From CBDAQD01 sp965275905 (GTDB lineage Bacteria > Pseudomonadota > Alphaproteobacteria > Rhizobiales > JAJFHC01), in contig CBDHYJ010000080.1 of assembly GCA_965275905.1 (NCBI GenBank), forward strand, positions 1 to 64,000: a stretch of DNA of 64,000 nt, in the 5' to 3' direction. The position numbers were made by a program, and so were the translations under genes. Positions within the stretch are counted from its first letter, which is position 1, and each line of letters starts with the position of its first letter. The notes beneath the pieces were generated by a model. It made no database searches, was not told where the DNA came from, and was given only the letters and a program-made list of their open reading frames with translations. Below are positions 16,434-25,794 of the stretch, in pieces.

Positions 16434-17714
16434 TCACAGCCGGTCGCGCAGGGCGTAGTAGCTCATGGCGGCGACCAGCGTGGGCCAGCGCAGCAGGCGC
16501 CCTCCCGGAAAGATCGGTGTCGGCACCTTCTCGAACGTGTCGAACCGGGTCATCGTGCCGTCGATCGCCTCAGCGAGGATCTGCCCGCCGAGCGTCGCAA
16601 GCGCAACGCCGTGCCCCGAATAACCGGCGGCGGTGATCAGACCCGGTCCCGGCCGTGCAAAGTAGGGCATGCGGTTGACGGTGACCGCCAGCGTGCCGCC
16701 CCAGGCGTAGTCGATGCGGATATCCGAGAGGTAGGGATAGATCTTCAGCATGAAGCGCCTGACGAACATCTTGAGATCGCGCGGGAAATTCGGCGAGTAG
16801 TTTTCCCCGCCTCCGAACAGCATGCGCTTGTCGGCGGACAGCCGGAAATAATTGATGACGAACCGGGAGTCGGCCACCGCGACGTCATCACGGATCAGCC
16901 GCCGGGCCAGCGACTCCGTCAGCGGTTCCGTCGCGAGGATGAAATTGTTGATGGGCATGACCCGCGTATCGACCGTGCGGTCCAGACCGTCGAGATAACC
17001 GTTGCAGGCAAGAACCACATGATCGGCCCGCACGGACCCGTTAGGCGTCTTGACCACCCTCGCCCCGTCCGTTTCGATTGCTGTCACCCGCGTTCCCTCG
17101 AACACCCGGGCGCCGGCGCCGATGGCCGCCCTCGCCATACCCAGTAGGTAGTTCAGCGGATGCAGGTGCGCGGCCCCCTCGTCCAGCCAGCCGCCGTGAT
17201 AGTCGTTCGAGCCGACCATCTCGTGCATTTCCTCTTCGGACACTTCACGGGCCTGCGCATAACCGTATTCGTCCCGCAGCCTGGCCGCATAGGCGTGGGA
17301 ATGCGGGACGTAACGGGCTTTGTGATCGGCGTGCAGTATGCCGGGTTTGAGATCGCACGCGATGCCGTGGCGCTTAATCAGATCGCGCACCAGCGCCTTG
17401 GCGTCCTCCGCCATCTGCCACAGGCCGCGCGCGTGCTCGCGCCCGACCATGCTTTCAAGCTCGTCCTGGTCCCGCCGCTGCCCGCTGCCGACCTGGCCGC
17501 CATTGCGTCCGGAAGCACCCCAGCCGAGGCGCTCGGCTTCAAGCAGGACGACATCGTAGCCGCGTTCGGCGAGATGCAGCGCGGTCGACACGCCGGTATA
17601 TCCGCCGCCGACGACGCAGACATCGGCGCGCTGATCGCCCACCAGTTCCGGCTGTTCGTCCAGAAACTCTGCCGTCGCCGCATAATAGGACGGCGGATAG
17701 GGGGCTGCCGTCAT
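16434..17714 (-). CDS. puuB: FAD-dependent oxidoreductase, gamma-glutamylputrescine oxidase type
   Basis: A DAO-family flavoenzyme of 426 residues. ADVCVVGGGYTGVSTALHLAE (about residues 30-50) is the FAD dinucleotide fold, followed by GWGASGRNGGQVGSG; the C-terminal part has DYAWGGTLAVTVNRMPYF and AAGYSGHGVALATLGG. This matches PuuB/OrdL, which oxidises gamma-glutamylputrescine to the aldehyde in putrescine degradation. It follows the aminotransferase gene by 9 bases on the same strand, with a GS-like ligase and a putrescine importer nearby, which supports the substrate. Related enzymes act on other amines or betaines, so the substrate is inferred. Confidence 0.8.
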   Translation of the reverse strand: MTAAPYPPSYYAATAEFLDEQPELVGDQRADVCVVGGGYTGVSTALHLAERGYDVVLLEAERLGWGASGRNGGQVGSGQRRDQDELESMVGREHARGLWQMAEDAKALVRDLIKRHGIACDLKPGILHADHKARYVPHSHAYAARLRDEYGYAQAREVSEEEMHEMVGSNDYHGGWLDEGAAHLHPLNYLLGMARAAIGAGARVFEGTRVTAIETDGARVVKTPNGSVRADHVVLACNGYLDGLDRTVDTRVMPINNFILATEPLTESLARRLIRDDVAVADSRFVINYFRLSADKRMLFGGGENYSPNFPRDLKMFVRRFMLKIYPYLSDIRIDYAWGGTLAVTVNRMPYFARPGPGLITAAGYSGHGVALATLGGQILAEAIDGTMTRFDTFEKVPTPIFPGGRLLRWPTLVAAMSYYALRDRL

Positions 17715-17723
17715 GGTTGGAAC

Positions 17724-19097
17724 TCAGGCGACTTCGGCCCAGGTAGCATCGAGGCTCTTTCGGGCAAGCGTCACGAGTTCGTCGACTTCATCGCGCGAGA
17801 TAACCAGGGGCGGCGACGTAACCATCGCGTCTCCCACCGCGCGCATGACCAGTCCGTTCTCGAAACACTTGTCCCTGCAGAGCGTCCCGACCGTACCCAC
17901 GTCGTCAAACGGCACGTGTGCGGCCTTGTCCTTCATCAGCTCCAGCGCCCCGATCATGCCGACCATGCGGGCTTCGCCGACCATGGGATGCTCGCCCAGC
18001 TCCATCCAGCGTTCCCTGAAGTATGGAGCGACTTCGGCAGCGGCCCGTTCGATGATCTTCTCTTCGCTCATGATCCTGAGGTTTTCCAGTGCGGCCACGC
18101 AGGACGCCGGGTGTCCGGAATAAGTGAAACCGTGGAAGAACTCACCGCCGTCCTCGATGAGAACGTCCGCGACCGCGTCGCTGACCATGACGCCGCCGAT
18201 CGGCATGTACCCGGAGGACATGCCCTTGGCGATCGGCATCAGGTCGGGCTGGATACCGAAATGCTCGGAGCCGAACCAGTGTCCGGTCCGGCCGAAGCCG
18301 CAGATCACCTCATCGGCGATCAGCAGAACGCCGTACTCGCGGCAGATCCGCTGAATTTCAGGCCAGTACGTATCGGGCGGAATGATAACGCCGCCGGCCC
18401 CCTGGATAGGCTCGCCGATGAACGCGCCGACCCGCTCCGGGCCCAGAGTCTGGATGGTCTCCTCCAGTTCCCGGGCCACTTTCAGGCCGAACTCGTCGCG
18501 CGGCATTTCATGTCCTTCGCGGTACCAGTGCGGCTGCGCGATATGGACGATATCGGGGATCGGAAGTCCGCCCTGCCCGTGCATGGCCGCCATCCCGCCC
18601 AGGCTCGCCGCCGCGACCGTACTGCCGTGATAGGCATTGTGCCGGCTCACAATGATGCTGCGCTCGGGCTGATCCTTCACCGCCCAGTAGTGGCGCACCA
18701 TGCGGACAACCGTGTCGTTCGCTTCGGACCCTGAATTGGTGAAGAACACCCGGTTGAGTCCGTCCGGCGTCAATTCGGCAAGCACACGTCCGAGTTCGGC
18801 GGCAGGAGGATGCGAGGTCTGGAAGAAGGTGTTGTAGTACGGCAATTGGAGAAGCTGACGGTGCACGGCGTCCGCGATCTCGCGACGGCCATAGCCGATG
18901 TTCACGCACCATAGCCCGGCCATGCCGTCGATCAGGCGGTTTCCGTCGGAGTCCCAGAGATAGACGCCATCGGCACGTGTAATCATCCGCGACCCCTTGG
19001 CGTTGAGCGCTTTGGTGTCCGTGAAGGGATGAAGATGATGGCTGGCGTCGAGCGACTGCAGCTCGTCCGTCGGAGGAATGTTGTTGAGGTAGTTCAT
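17724..19097 (-). CDS. spuC: Class III aminotransferase, putrescine-pyruvate type
   Basis: A PLP enzyme of 457 residues, in the cytoplasm. It has FTNSGSEANDTVVRM (phosphate binding), LLIADEVICGFGRTG, and the Schiff-base Lys 291 in PIAKGMSSGY. Overall pattern is that of SpuC-like putrescine or omega-amino acid:pyruvate transaminases. It is the first gene of the spuC-puuB operon, and the 12-base word TGATCACAAAAT lies about 43 bases upstream of its start, also present before the divergent gntR/ligase pair. Diamine degradation is the likely job. Confidence 0.85.
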   Translation of the reverse strand: MNYLNNIPPTDELQSLDASHHLHPFTDTKALNAKGSRMITRADGVYLWDSDGNRLIDGMAGLWCVNIGYGRREIADAVHRQLLQLPYYNTFFQTSHPPAAELGRVLAELTPDGLNRVFFTNSGSEANDTVVRMVRHYWAVKDQPERSIIVSRHNAYHGSTVAAASLGGMAAMHGQGGLPIPDIVHIAQPHWYREGHEMPRDEFGLKVARELEETIQTLGPERVGAFIGEPIQGAGGVIIPPDTYWPEIQRICREYGVLLIADEVICGFGRTGHWFGSEHFGIQPDLMPIAKGMSSGYMPIGGVMVSDAVADVLIEDGGEFFHGFTYSGHPASCVAALENLRIMSEEKIIERAAAEVAPYFRERWMELGEHPMVGEARMVGMIGALELMKDKAAHVPFDDVGTVGTLCRDKCFENGLVMRAVGDAMVTSPPLVISRDEVDELVTLARKSLDATWAEVA

Positions 19098-19136
19098 GGC
19101 CGGGCACTCCGATAGATCGGTTATCTGAAACGCATA

Positions 19137-19151
19137 ATGTGATCACAAAAT
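19137..19151. promoter_or_regulatory. Candidate GntR operator upstream of spuC
   Basis: Contains the perfect 10-base palindrome TGTGATCACA (19138-19147) and the word TGATCACAAAAT (19140-19151), which recurs at 20017-20028 beside gntR. It is placed to control spuC-puuB. Confidence 0.5.
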
Positions 19152-19221
19152 GCGAATGTCAATTTATGGAGAAATAAATTGCGGGCATCGGCGAAACGGG
19201 CAGACGAGACTCTAGCGAGGA

Positions 19222-19896
19222 TCAGGCGTCTTGGGTTTCCGGATCGTCGTCGTCCAGAAGGTCGCGGCCAATGCAGTCCATGCCGTCAAGAATGTCGGCC
19301 TTGATTGCCGCTCTCAGCGCCTCGCCATCGTCATTCCTGATCGCCTCAACCGCAGCCTTGTGCTGATCAACCACGTACGACGTCCCAATCCGGCCATAGA
19401 CAACGCGCATGAACGGACCGGACTGCAGCCACAGGCTTTCGATCAGCGAGAGCAGCACTTCGTTTGGCGCCGCCCCGTAAAGTGTCAGATGAAAACTGCG
19501 ATTCTGCTCGACATAACCGCTGCTGTCCCCGTTCGCCAGGTACTGGTCGATCGTATCGTCTATTTCCACCAGTTTTTCAATGATTTCATCGTCGATAAAC
19601 GGAAGCGCGCGCACCGCGGCCTCGGGCTCCAGAAGAGTTCTCGCGATCACGAGTTCATCGAACCTCCGCCGTGTCATGCGCGGCACGCTGACCCTGCGGT
19701 TCTCGTGCATCTCGAGCGCCCGCTCTGCGACCAGCCTGCGGATCGCATCCCGCACCGGCATCGGACTGACACCGAGATCCTCGGCGATGCCCCTGAGCGT
19801 CACGCTCTTGCCGGGCACGAACTGCCCGACGGCAATCGCTTCGCGCAACTGCTGGAAGACCTGTTCGTGAACCGGAGGGTTTTCGGAGATGGCCAT
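19222..19896 (-). CDS. GntR-family (FadR/FCD type) transcriptional regulator
   Basis: 224 residues. The N-terminal winged helix-turn-helix (VHEQVFQQLREAI, SVTLRGIAEDLGVSPMPVRDAIRRL) is followed by an all-helical FCD ligand domain from about residue 75, with conserved metal or ligand positions near ARTLLEPEAA, NRSFHLTLYGAA and VVDQHKAAVEAI. It sits between the spuC-puuB operon and the ligase/pot genes, all of which have a shared 12-base motif upstream, so it probably represses the putrescine genes and senses an intermediate. Confidence 0.85.
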   Translation of the reverse strand: MAISENPPVHEQVFQQLREAIAVGQFVPGKSVTLRGIAEDLGVSPMPVRDAIRRLVAERALEMHENRRVSVPRMTRRRFDELVIARTLLEPEAAVRALPFIDDEIIEKLVEIDDTIDQYLANGDSSGYVEQNRSFHLTLYGAAPNEVLLSLIESLWLQSGPFMRVVYGRIGTSYVVDQHKAAVEAIRNDDGEALRAAIKADILDGMDCIGRDLLDDDDPETQDA

Positions 19897-20013
19897 GACT
19901 ACCGTCCAGCCGGAAATGGGCGAATGAGAGCACTCATCGACCTGCCCGCAAAGCGTCCGGATTTAATCCCCATTGACTCATCCCACGAATTCATGATTTC
20001 GTACGCCGAAATA

Positions 20014-20028
20014 ATTTGATCACAAAAT
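20014..20028. promoter_or_regulatory. Candidate GntR operator between gntR and the GS-like gene
   Basis: ATTTGATCACAAAAT, with the word TGATCACAAAAT at 20017-20028 identical to the site before spuC. It lies in the divergent gap, where it could control both gntR and the gamma-glutamylputrescine synthetase gene. Confidence 0.5.
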
Positions 20029-20100
20029 AACACGATGCGCACTGAACCGCCAGAACAATGGCGGCGGCGAGGGACAAGAACCAAAAGTGTGGGGATCAGC

Positions 20101-21507
20101 GTGAACGAGGCTGTGAATGTCGGCACTTCTGCGGCTCATGGCGACGCGGACCGGGCTCCCGGTGCCATGGAGGCCGAAAGATATCTGAGCGCGAATCCTG
20201 ATGTGCAGTTCGTCGAGCTGTTGCTGCCCGACACCAACGGCATCTTTCGCGGCAAATGGATCCCCGCGAGCTCGTTGCCGCGCGTCTATGAAGACGGTAT
20301 CGCGCTGGCCAAATCGACCTTTTCATTCGACGTCTGGGGCCGCGATGTCCTGGGAACCGGGCTCGATGTTGCCGCCGGAGATCCGGATGGCCTGTGCTTT
20401 CCTGTACCCGGCACCTTGACACCGGTCCCCTGGGCGAAGGCGCCCGGCGCCCAGGTTCTGATGACGATGACCTCGCAGGACCGCACGCCGATTTTCGCCG
20501 AACCGCGAAATTGCCTGATGCGCGCAGCCGACAGGCTCGGTGAACTGGGTCTGAATGCGGTCACTGCCGTCGAGCTTGAGTTTTATCTTGTCGATCCGGA
20601 CAGCATGGCGGCGGGGACTCCGCGCGCGGTGCTGAACCACCAGGACAGCCGCGTCACCGCCAAGAGAACATATGCAGTCGACGACATCCGCACCTACGAA
20701 ACGGTGTTCGCCGACATTCGCACGGCCTGTGAAATCCAGGGCGTCCCGATGGACACCATCATCGCAGAAGCCGCGCCCGGGCAGTTCGAGGTCAACCTGA
20801 TCCACCACACCGACGTTCTCACCGCTGCCGATCAGGCCGTGCTGCTGAAACGCATCATCAAGGGCTCGGCAGAAGCGCATGGCCTGATTGCGTGTTTCAT
20901 GGCCAAGCCGTTCGAGGGACTCTCCGGCAACGGCATGCACGTTCACCTCAGCCTGACGGACGCGGACGGCAGCAATGTCTTCGGCAACGATGCCTCCGGC
21001 GAACTCAAGGGCCATGCCGTCGCGGGTCTTCTGGACACGATGCCGGCAACGGTCTCGCTCATGGCGCCCTCGGTAAACAGCTATCGCCGGCTCGAACCGG
21101 ACGCCTTTGCGCCCATCGAACTGACCTGGGGACGGGAAAACCGGTCCGTTGCCGTCCGTATTCCGGACGCACCGCCAGCGGCTTCGCGCCTGGAGCACCG
21201 CGTGGCCGGTGCGGACGCAAATCCGTACCTCGTCATGGCGGCCGTGCTTGCCGGAGTGCATCACGGCATTACGGGCAAGCTGCAACCACCACCGGAGACG
21301 ATCGGCGAAAGCGACGGCACGACAGCCGCAACGCTGCCGACGCACCAGTCTCTCGCGCTGGATCTATTTGCACAAAGCCCGTTCATAGCCGAATATTTCG
21401 GCAGGGATTACGTGCGCCTCTACGAAACCGTGCGGCGCGCCGAAATGGGGACAATCAACAAGGTCATCACCGAACTCGAATACCAGACCTATATGCGGGA
21501 CGCATGA
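20101..21507 (+). CDS. puuA: Glutamine synthetase-like gamma-glutamylputrescine synthetase
   Basis: 468 residues from GTG 20101, preceded by a GGGGATC site; the frame is open from 20035. It has the glutamine synthetase fold: AVELEFYL, APGQFEVNL, KPFEGLSGNGMHVHLSL and the nucleotide region with RLEHRVAGADANPYLVMA. It lacks the adenylylation region of true GlnA. In this setting it should ligate glutamate to putrescine using ATP, the first step of the Puu pathway. It leads the gene set going into potFGHI and diverges from the gntR gene. Confidence 0.82.
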   Translation: MNEAVNVGTSAAHGDADRAPGAMEAERYLSANPDVQFVELLLPDTNGIFRGKWIPASSLPRVYEDGIALAKSTFSFDVWGRDVLGTGLDVAAGDPDGLCFPVPGTLTPVPWAKAPGAQVLMTMTSQDRTPIFAEPRNCLMRAADRLGELGLNAVTAVELEFYLVDPDSMAAGTPRAVLNHQDSRVTAKRTYAVDDIRTYETVFADIRTACEIQGVPMDTIIAEAAPGQFEVNLIHHTDVLTAADQAVLLKRIIKGSAEAHGLIACFMAKPFEGLSGNGMHVHLSLTDADGSNVFGNDASGELKGHAVAGLLDTMPATVSLMAPSVNSYRRLEPDAFAPIELTWGRENRSVAVRIPDAPPAASRLEHRVAGADANPYLVMAAVLAGVHHGITGKLQPPPETIGESDGTTAATLPTHQSLALDLFAQSPFIAEYFGRDYVRLYETVRRAEMGTINKVITELEYQTYMRDA

Positions 21508-21585
21508 GGCCTGTGCCGGCGGTGCGGCAACGCAGGGTTCAAGGAATGAAGAGGCCAAAACTTTAAGAAGCAAGGGAAGCTGACA

Positions 21586-22680
21586 ATGAAAACACCGTTC
21601 AAATTTCTGACCACCGCCGCCGCGGTGATTGCGATGAGCGCTTCGGCCTTCGCCGAAGACAAGGTCGTGAATGTCTACAACTGGTCGGACTACATCGATG
21701 AATCGATCCTGAAGGAATTCACCGCGGAAACCGGCATCAAGGTCGTCTATGACGTTTTCGATTCCAACGAAATCCTTGAAACCAAGCTGCTGGCGGGCAA
21801 GACCGGTTACGACGTTGTGGTTCCCAGCGGCAGCTTCCTGTCGCGCCAGATCACGGCGGGCGTTTTCGGCAAGCTCGACAAAAGCAAGCTCCCCAACATG
21901 AAGAACATGTGGGACGTGATCCAGAAGCGGACTGAAATCTACGATCCCGGCAACGCCTACTCCGTCAACTACATGTGGGGCACCACCGGCATCGGCTACA
22001 ATGTCGACAAGGTGAAGGAGCGCCTCGGCACCGAAGAGATCACGTCCTGGGACGTGCTCTTCAAGCCCGAGAACCTCTCCAAGCTCAAGGACTGCGGCGT
22101 CCACGTCCTGGACGCGCCGACCGAACTGATCCCGGCCGCACTGGCCTATCTCGGCAAGGACCCGGACAGCCACAAGCCGGACGACATCAGGGAAGCGGGC
22201 GAACTGCTGAAGAAGATGCGCCCGAACGTGCAGAAGTTCCATTCGTCCGAGTACATCAACGCGCTCGCCAACGGCGACATCTGCCTCGCCGTCGGCTGGT
22301 CGGGCGACGTTTTCCAGGCCCGCGACCGTGCGGACGAAGCCAAGAACGGCGTTTCGATCGCCTACTCGGTCCCGAAGGAAGGCGCTCTGATGTGGTTCGA
22401 CCAGCTGGCCATTCCCTCCGATGCCCCGCATCCCGAGAACGCGCACAAGTTCGTCAACTACATCATGAAGGCCGAAGTGATCGCCAAGGCGTCCAACTAT
22501 GTCTACTACGCCAACGGCAACAAGGCCTCCCAGCCGCTGCTGGAGAAGGACATCATCGAGGATCCGGCCATCTATCCGACGCCTGAAGTGCTCGAGAAGC
22601 TCTACACGACGACACCCTATCCGCCGAAGGTGCAGCGCGTCGTCACCCGCGTCTGGACCAGCGTCAAGACGAGCCAGTAA
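21586..22680 (+). CDS. potF: Putrescine ABC transporter, periplasmic binding protein
   Basis: 364 residues with a signal peptide ending ASAFA near residue 23. The mature protein has VVNVYNWSDYIDESIL, the classic PotD/PotF start, then FDSNEILETKLLAGKTGYDVVVPSG, YMWGTTGIGYN and GWSGDVFQARDRA, which line the polyamine cleft. It captures putrescine in the periplasm for PotGHI. A strong hairpin with a T run follows directly (22691-22722) and would make binding protein more abundant than the membrane parts. Confidence 0.92.
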   Translation: MKTPFKFLTTAAAVIAMSASAFAEDKVVNVYNWSDYIDESILKEFTAETGIKVVYDVFDSNEILETKLLAGKTGYDVVVPSGSFLSRQITAGVFGKLDKSKLPNMKNMWDVIQKRTEIYDPGNAYSVNYMWGTTGIGYNVDKVKERLGTEEITSWDVLFKPENLSKLKDCGVHVLDAPTELIPAALAYLGKDPDSHKPDDIREAGELLKKMRPNVQKFHSSEYINALANGDICLAVGWSGDVFQARDRADEAKNGVSIAYSVPKEGALMWFDQLAIPSDAPHPENAHKFVNYIMKAEVIAKASNYVYYANGNKASQPLLEKDIIEDPAIYPTPEVLEKLYTTTPYPPKVQRVVTRVWTSVKTSQ

Positions 22681-22690
22681 CGAAACCCGA

Positions 22691-22722
22691 CCCCTGCGGC
22701 GCCCGCGCCGCGGGGGTTTTTT
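22691..22722 (+). terminator. Strong intra-operon terminator after potF
   Basis: CCCCTGCGGCG (22691-22701) pairs with CGCCGCGGGGG (22705-22715; one G-T pair) around a 4-base loop and is followed by six T. It probably attenuates transcription between potF and potG. Confidence 0.8.
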
Positions 22723-22742
22723 CTACCGGATCGGCGGTCATC

Positions 22743-23894
22743 ATGAATACGCAACCTGAAGCCAAGGAACGGGTCGAGTTTGCACCCTGGAACGATCCGA
22801 GTGCAAAGCCGCACGTCAGGATCGATGGCGTAACAAAGGCGTTCGGCGAATTCATTGCCGTCGACAACATCTCGCTCGACATCTACGAGCGGGAGTTCTT
22901 TTCCCTGCTCGGACCGTCGGGATGCGGCAAGACAACGCTTCTGCGCATGCTCGCCGGTTTCGAACATCCGACGCGCGGAGCCATCGAGCTTGGCGGGGAG
23001 GATGTCTCCGGCATCCCGCCGTACCGGCGCCCGGTCAACATGATGTTCCAGTCCTATGCGCTGTTCCCGCATATGACCGTCGAAAAGAACATCGCCTTCG
23101 GCCTCAAGCAGGACAAGCTGCCGCAACCCGAAATCGACTCACGTGTCGAGGAGATGATCTCGCTTGTTCAGCTCGGTCAGTTTGCCAAGCGCCTGCCCCA
23201 TCAGCTTTCAGGCGGTCAGCGCCAGCGCGTGGCGCTTGCCAGGTCGTTGGCAAAGAAGCCGAAGATGCTCCTGCTCGATGAACCGCTCGGCGCCCTCGAC
23301 CGCAAGCTTCGGGAGCAGACCCAGTTTGAGCTGGTCAATATCCAGGAAACACTCGGCATCACGTTTGTCATCGTCACGCACGACCAGGAAGAGGCGATGA
23401 CGGTCTCATCGCGCATTGCCGTCATGGACCATGGCAAGATTATCCAGGTGGCGACCCCGGCCGAGATCTACGAGTATCCCAATTCGCGTTACGTCGCCGA
23501 CTTCATAGGCGACGTGAATATCATCCCCTGTCATGTCACGGGCGTGGACGGCGAGAACATCAGCCTGAAGTCGGACGAAACGAGCGCGCCGATCGTGATT
23601 TCCCATGACGTTCAGGTGCAGAAGGATGCCGAAGCCTGGGTCGCGATCAGGCCTGAGAAAATCAGCATCGATGTGAACGCACCCGGCGACGGCGCCGACA
23701 ACTGGGTAAAGGGCGAGGTCTGGGACATCGGCTATCTCGGCGATCTGTCGATCTATCACGTCCGGCTGCCCAGCGGCACGATGATCAAGTCGGCGCAGAC
23801 CAATCAGACCCGGCTTATCAAGCGTCCGATCACCTGGGAGGACGAAGTGTATCTGAGCTGGCCGCATGACGGCGGCGTGGTCCTGACGTCGTGA
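22743..23894 (+). CDS. potG: Putrescine ABC transporter, ATPase subunit
   Basis: 383 residues. Walker A GPSGCGKTT at 57-65, Q-loop FQSYALFPHMTV, signature LSGGQRQRVALARSL, Walker B LLLDEPLGALD, and H-loop IVTHDQEEAMT are all present, followed by a TOBE domain from about residue 290. It powers PotHI. An N-terminal extension of about 24 residues (VEFAPWNDPSAKPHVRI) is typical of PotG rather than PotA. It follows the potF attenuator by 20 bases. Confidence 0.92.
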   Translation: MNTQPEAKERVEFAPWNDPSAKPHVRIDGVTKAFGEFIAVDNISLDIYEREFFSLLGPSGCGKTTLLRMLAGFEHPTRGAIELGGEDVSGIPPYRRPVNMMFQSYALFPHMTVEKNIAFGLKQDKLPQPEIDSRVEEMISLVQLGQFAKRLPHQLSGGQRQRVALARSLAKKPKMLLLDEPLGALDRKLREQTQFELVNIQETLGITFVIVTHDQEEAMTVSSRIAVMDHGKIIQVATPAEIYEYPNSRYVADFIGDVNIIPCHVTGVDGENISLKSDETSAPIVISHDVQVQKDAEAWVAIRPEKISIDVNAPGDGADNWVKGEVWDIGYLGDLSIYHVRLPSGTMIKSAQTNQTRLIKRPITWEDEVYLSWPHDGGVVLTS

Positions 23895-23903
23895 GGTGAC
23901 CTG

Positions 23904-24833
23904 ATGGCGGATGGGGCAAAACAATCGAAGTCGTCGAGCCGGCTGTCCCGGTGGGCGGTAATCGCCGTTCCCTACCTCTGGCTGCTCATCTTCTTCTTCG
24001 CGCCGTTTCTGATCGTGTTCAAGATCAGCTTCTCCGAAGTCGCCATCGCCCGGCCGCCCTATCTGCCGACATTCGAACTGGCCGAGGGGTTCGCCTCCAT
24101 GTGGGAGAAGGCGAAGACCTTCAGCCTCGAAAATTACGGCCTGCTGTTCGAGGACGACCTCTACTGGCGCTCCTATCTGAGCAGCCTGCGCATGGCGCTC
24201 ATGGCGACCGCGCTCACACTGCTGGTCGGCTATCCGATTGCCTACGGCATGGCGCGCGCGCCGAAGGACTGGCGTCCGGCACTGCTCATGCTCGTGATCC
24301 TGCCGTTCTGGACCTCGTTCCTGATCCGCGTCTACGCCTGGATCGGCATCCTGAAGAAAGAGGGATTGCTCAACCTGGCTCTCGTGAGCTTCGGAATTGT
24401 CGATGAGCCGCTGACCATCCTCAACACGAATGTCGCCGTCCTGATCGGGATCGTCTACGCCTACCTTCCGTTCATGGTCCTGCCGCTCTACGCCAACCTC
24501 GAGAAAATGGACCTGTCGCTGCTTGAGGCGGCGGCCGATCTTGGCTGCCACCCGCTGAAGGCGTTCTGGGTCATCACCGTGCCGCTGTCCAAGGCCGGCA
24601 TCATCGCGGGCTGTTTCCTGGTCTTCATTCCGGCGGTCGGCGAGTTCGTCATTCCGGATCTGCTGGGCGGATCGGATACGCTCATGATCGGCAAGACCAT
24701 GTGGGTCGAATTCTTCTCCAACCGGGACTGGCCCGTGTCCTCCGCCGTTGCGGTCATCCTGCTGCTGATCCTCGTGGTGCCCATCGTGATGTTCCAGAAG
24801 GTCCAGGAGCGGGACGCGGAGGACAACCGATGA
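23904..24833 (+). CDS. potH: Putrescine ABC transporter, permease 1
   Basis: 309 residues, six membrane helices. It has an N-terminal segment VPYLWLLIFFFAPFLIVFKISFSE, as in PotH, and the EAA loop LLEAAADLGCHPLKAFWVITVPLSKAGI that docks to the ATPase. The last bases overlap the potI start by 4 (ATGA). Confidence 0.92.
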   Translation: MADGAKQSKSSSRLSRWAVIAVPYLWLLIFFFAPFLIVFKISFSEVAIARPPYLPTFELAEGFASMWEKAKTFSLENYGLLFEDDLYWRSYLSSLRMALMATALTLLVGYPIAYGMARAPKDWRPALLMLVILPFWTSFLIRVYAWIGILKKEGLLNLALVSFGIVDEPLTILNTNVAVLIGIVYAYLPFMVLPLYANLEKMDLSLLEAAADLGCHPLKAFWVITVPLSKAGIIAGCFLVFIPAVGEFVIPDLLGGSDTLMIGKTMWVEFFSNRDWPVSSAVAVILLLILVVPIVMFQKVQERDAEDNR

Positions 24834-25651
24834 AACCGGGTCTGAGTTGGTTCAATGTCACCTCCCTGACGCTGGGATTCGCCTTTCTCTATCTGCCCAT
24901 CGTCCTGCTCATCATTTTCAGCTTCAACGAGTCCCGCCTCGTCACGGTCTGGGCCGGCTTCTCGACCAAGTGGTACGTCGAGATGCTCAACAACGAGGGC
25001 CTGCTGAACGCGGCCTGGGTCACGGTTCGCGTCGCCTTCGTCTCCGCCAGCATTGCGACGGTCCTCGGCACGCTCGCGGCCATCGTGCTGGTCCGGATCG
25101 GCCGCTTCCCCGGGCGGACGCTGTTTTCAGGCATGGTCTATGCGCCTCTGGTCATGCCCGAGGTCATCATGGGGCTCTCGATGCTGCTCTTGTTCGTCGC
25201 TATCGGCTTCGACCGCGGCTTCTGGACCGTGACGATCGCGCATATCACATTCTCGATGTGTTACGTCGCCGTGGTCGTGCAGTCGCGACTCATCGGTTTT
25301 GACCAGTCGCTCGAAGAAGCCGCGATGGATCTGGGGTGCCCGCCGGCGCGGACGTTCTTCGCCGTGACACTGCCGATCATCATGCCGGCGGTGATCTCGG
25401 GCTGGGTCCTCGCCTTCACGCTGTCGCTCGACGACCTGGTGATCGCCAGCTTCGCAACAGGCCCCGGCGCGACCACGCTGCCGATGAAGATCTACAGCCA
25501 GGTCCGGCTTGGCGTGACGCCTGAGATCAATGCGGTTTGTACGATTCTGATCGCGCTTGTGGCGATCGGTGTCATCTTCGCGTCCCTGTCCATGAAACGG
25601 CAGGAAGTCAGACGCCGGCGCGACCAGCAGATGGCCGCCGCCGGGCGCTGA
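24830..25651 (+). CDS. potI: Putrescine ABC transporter, permease 2
   Basis: 273 residues, six membrane helices, starting LSWFNVTSLTLGFAFLYLP. The EAA loop is LEEAAMDLGCPPARTFFAVTLPIIMPA, followed by SLDDLVIASFATGPGATTLP, typical of PotI/PotC. ATG 24830 overlaps the potH stop. It ends the polyamine cluster; the AT-richer accessory pair on the opposite strand begins 140 bases further on, with no terminator that I can see between them. Confidence 0.92.
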   Translation: MKPGLSWFNVTSLTLGFAFLYLPIVLLIIFSFNESRLVTVWAGFSTKWYVEMLNNEGLLNAAWVTVRVAFVSASIATVLGTLAAIVLVRIGRFPGRTLFSGMVYAPLVMPEVIMGLSMLLLFVAIGFDRGFWTVTIAHITFSMCYVAVVVQSRLIGFDQSLEEAAMDLGCPPARTFFAVTLPIIMPAVISGWVLAFTLSLDDLVIASFATGPGATTLPMKIYSQVRLGVTPEINAVCTILIALVAIGVIFASLSMKRQEVRRRRDQQMAAAGR

Positions 25652-25794
25652 TTCGAAATTGATTATGCTTAGGACACAACAGCTTAATCAAATGGCCTAG
25701 GATGTATCGCAACGCCCTACGCCGTGCAGGGCAATGGCCAACGGCAAATCAAACTGTGCGGGAACCTCTCGGCGACATCAAAATAACGCAGGCT

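Noticed and set aside
17160..18734. Open frame of over 500 codons opposite puuB and spuC
   Set aside because: Its translation is His/Arg/Asp-rich shadow sequence; both sense genes have full catalytic motifs.
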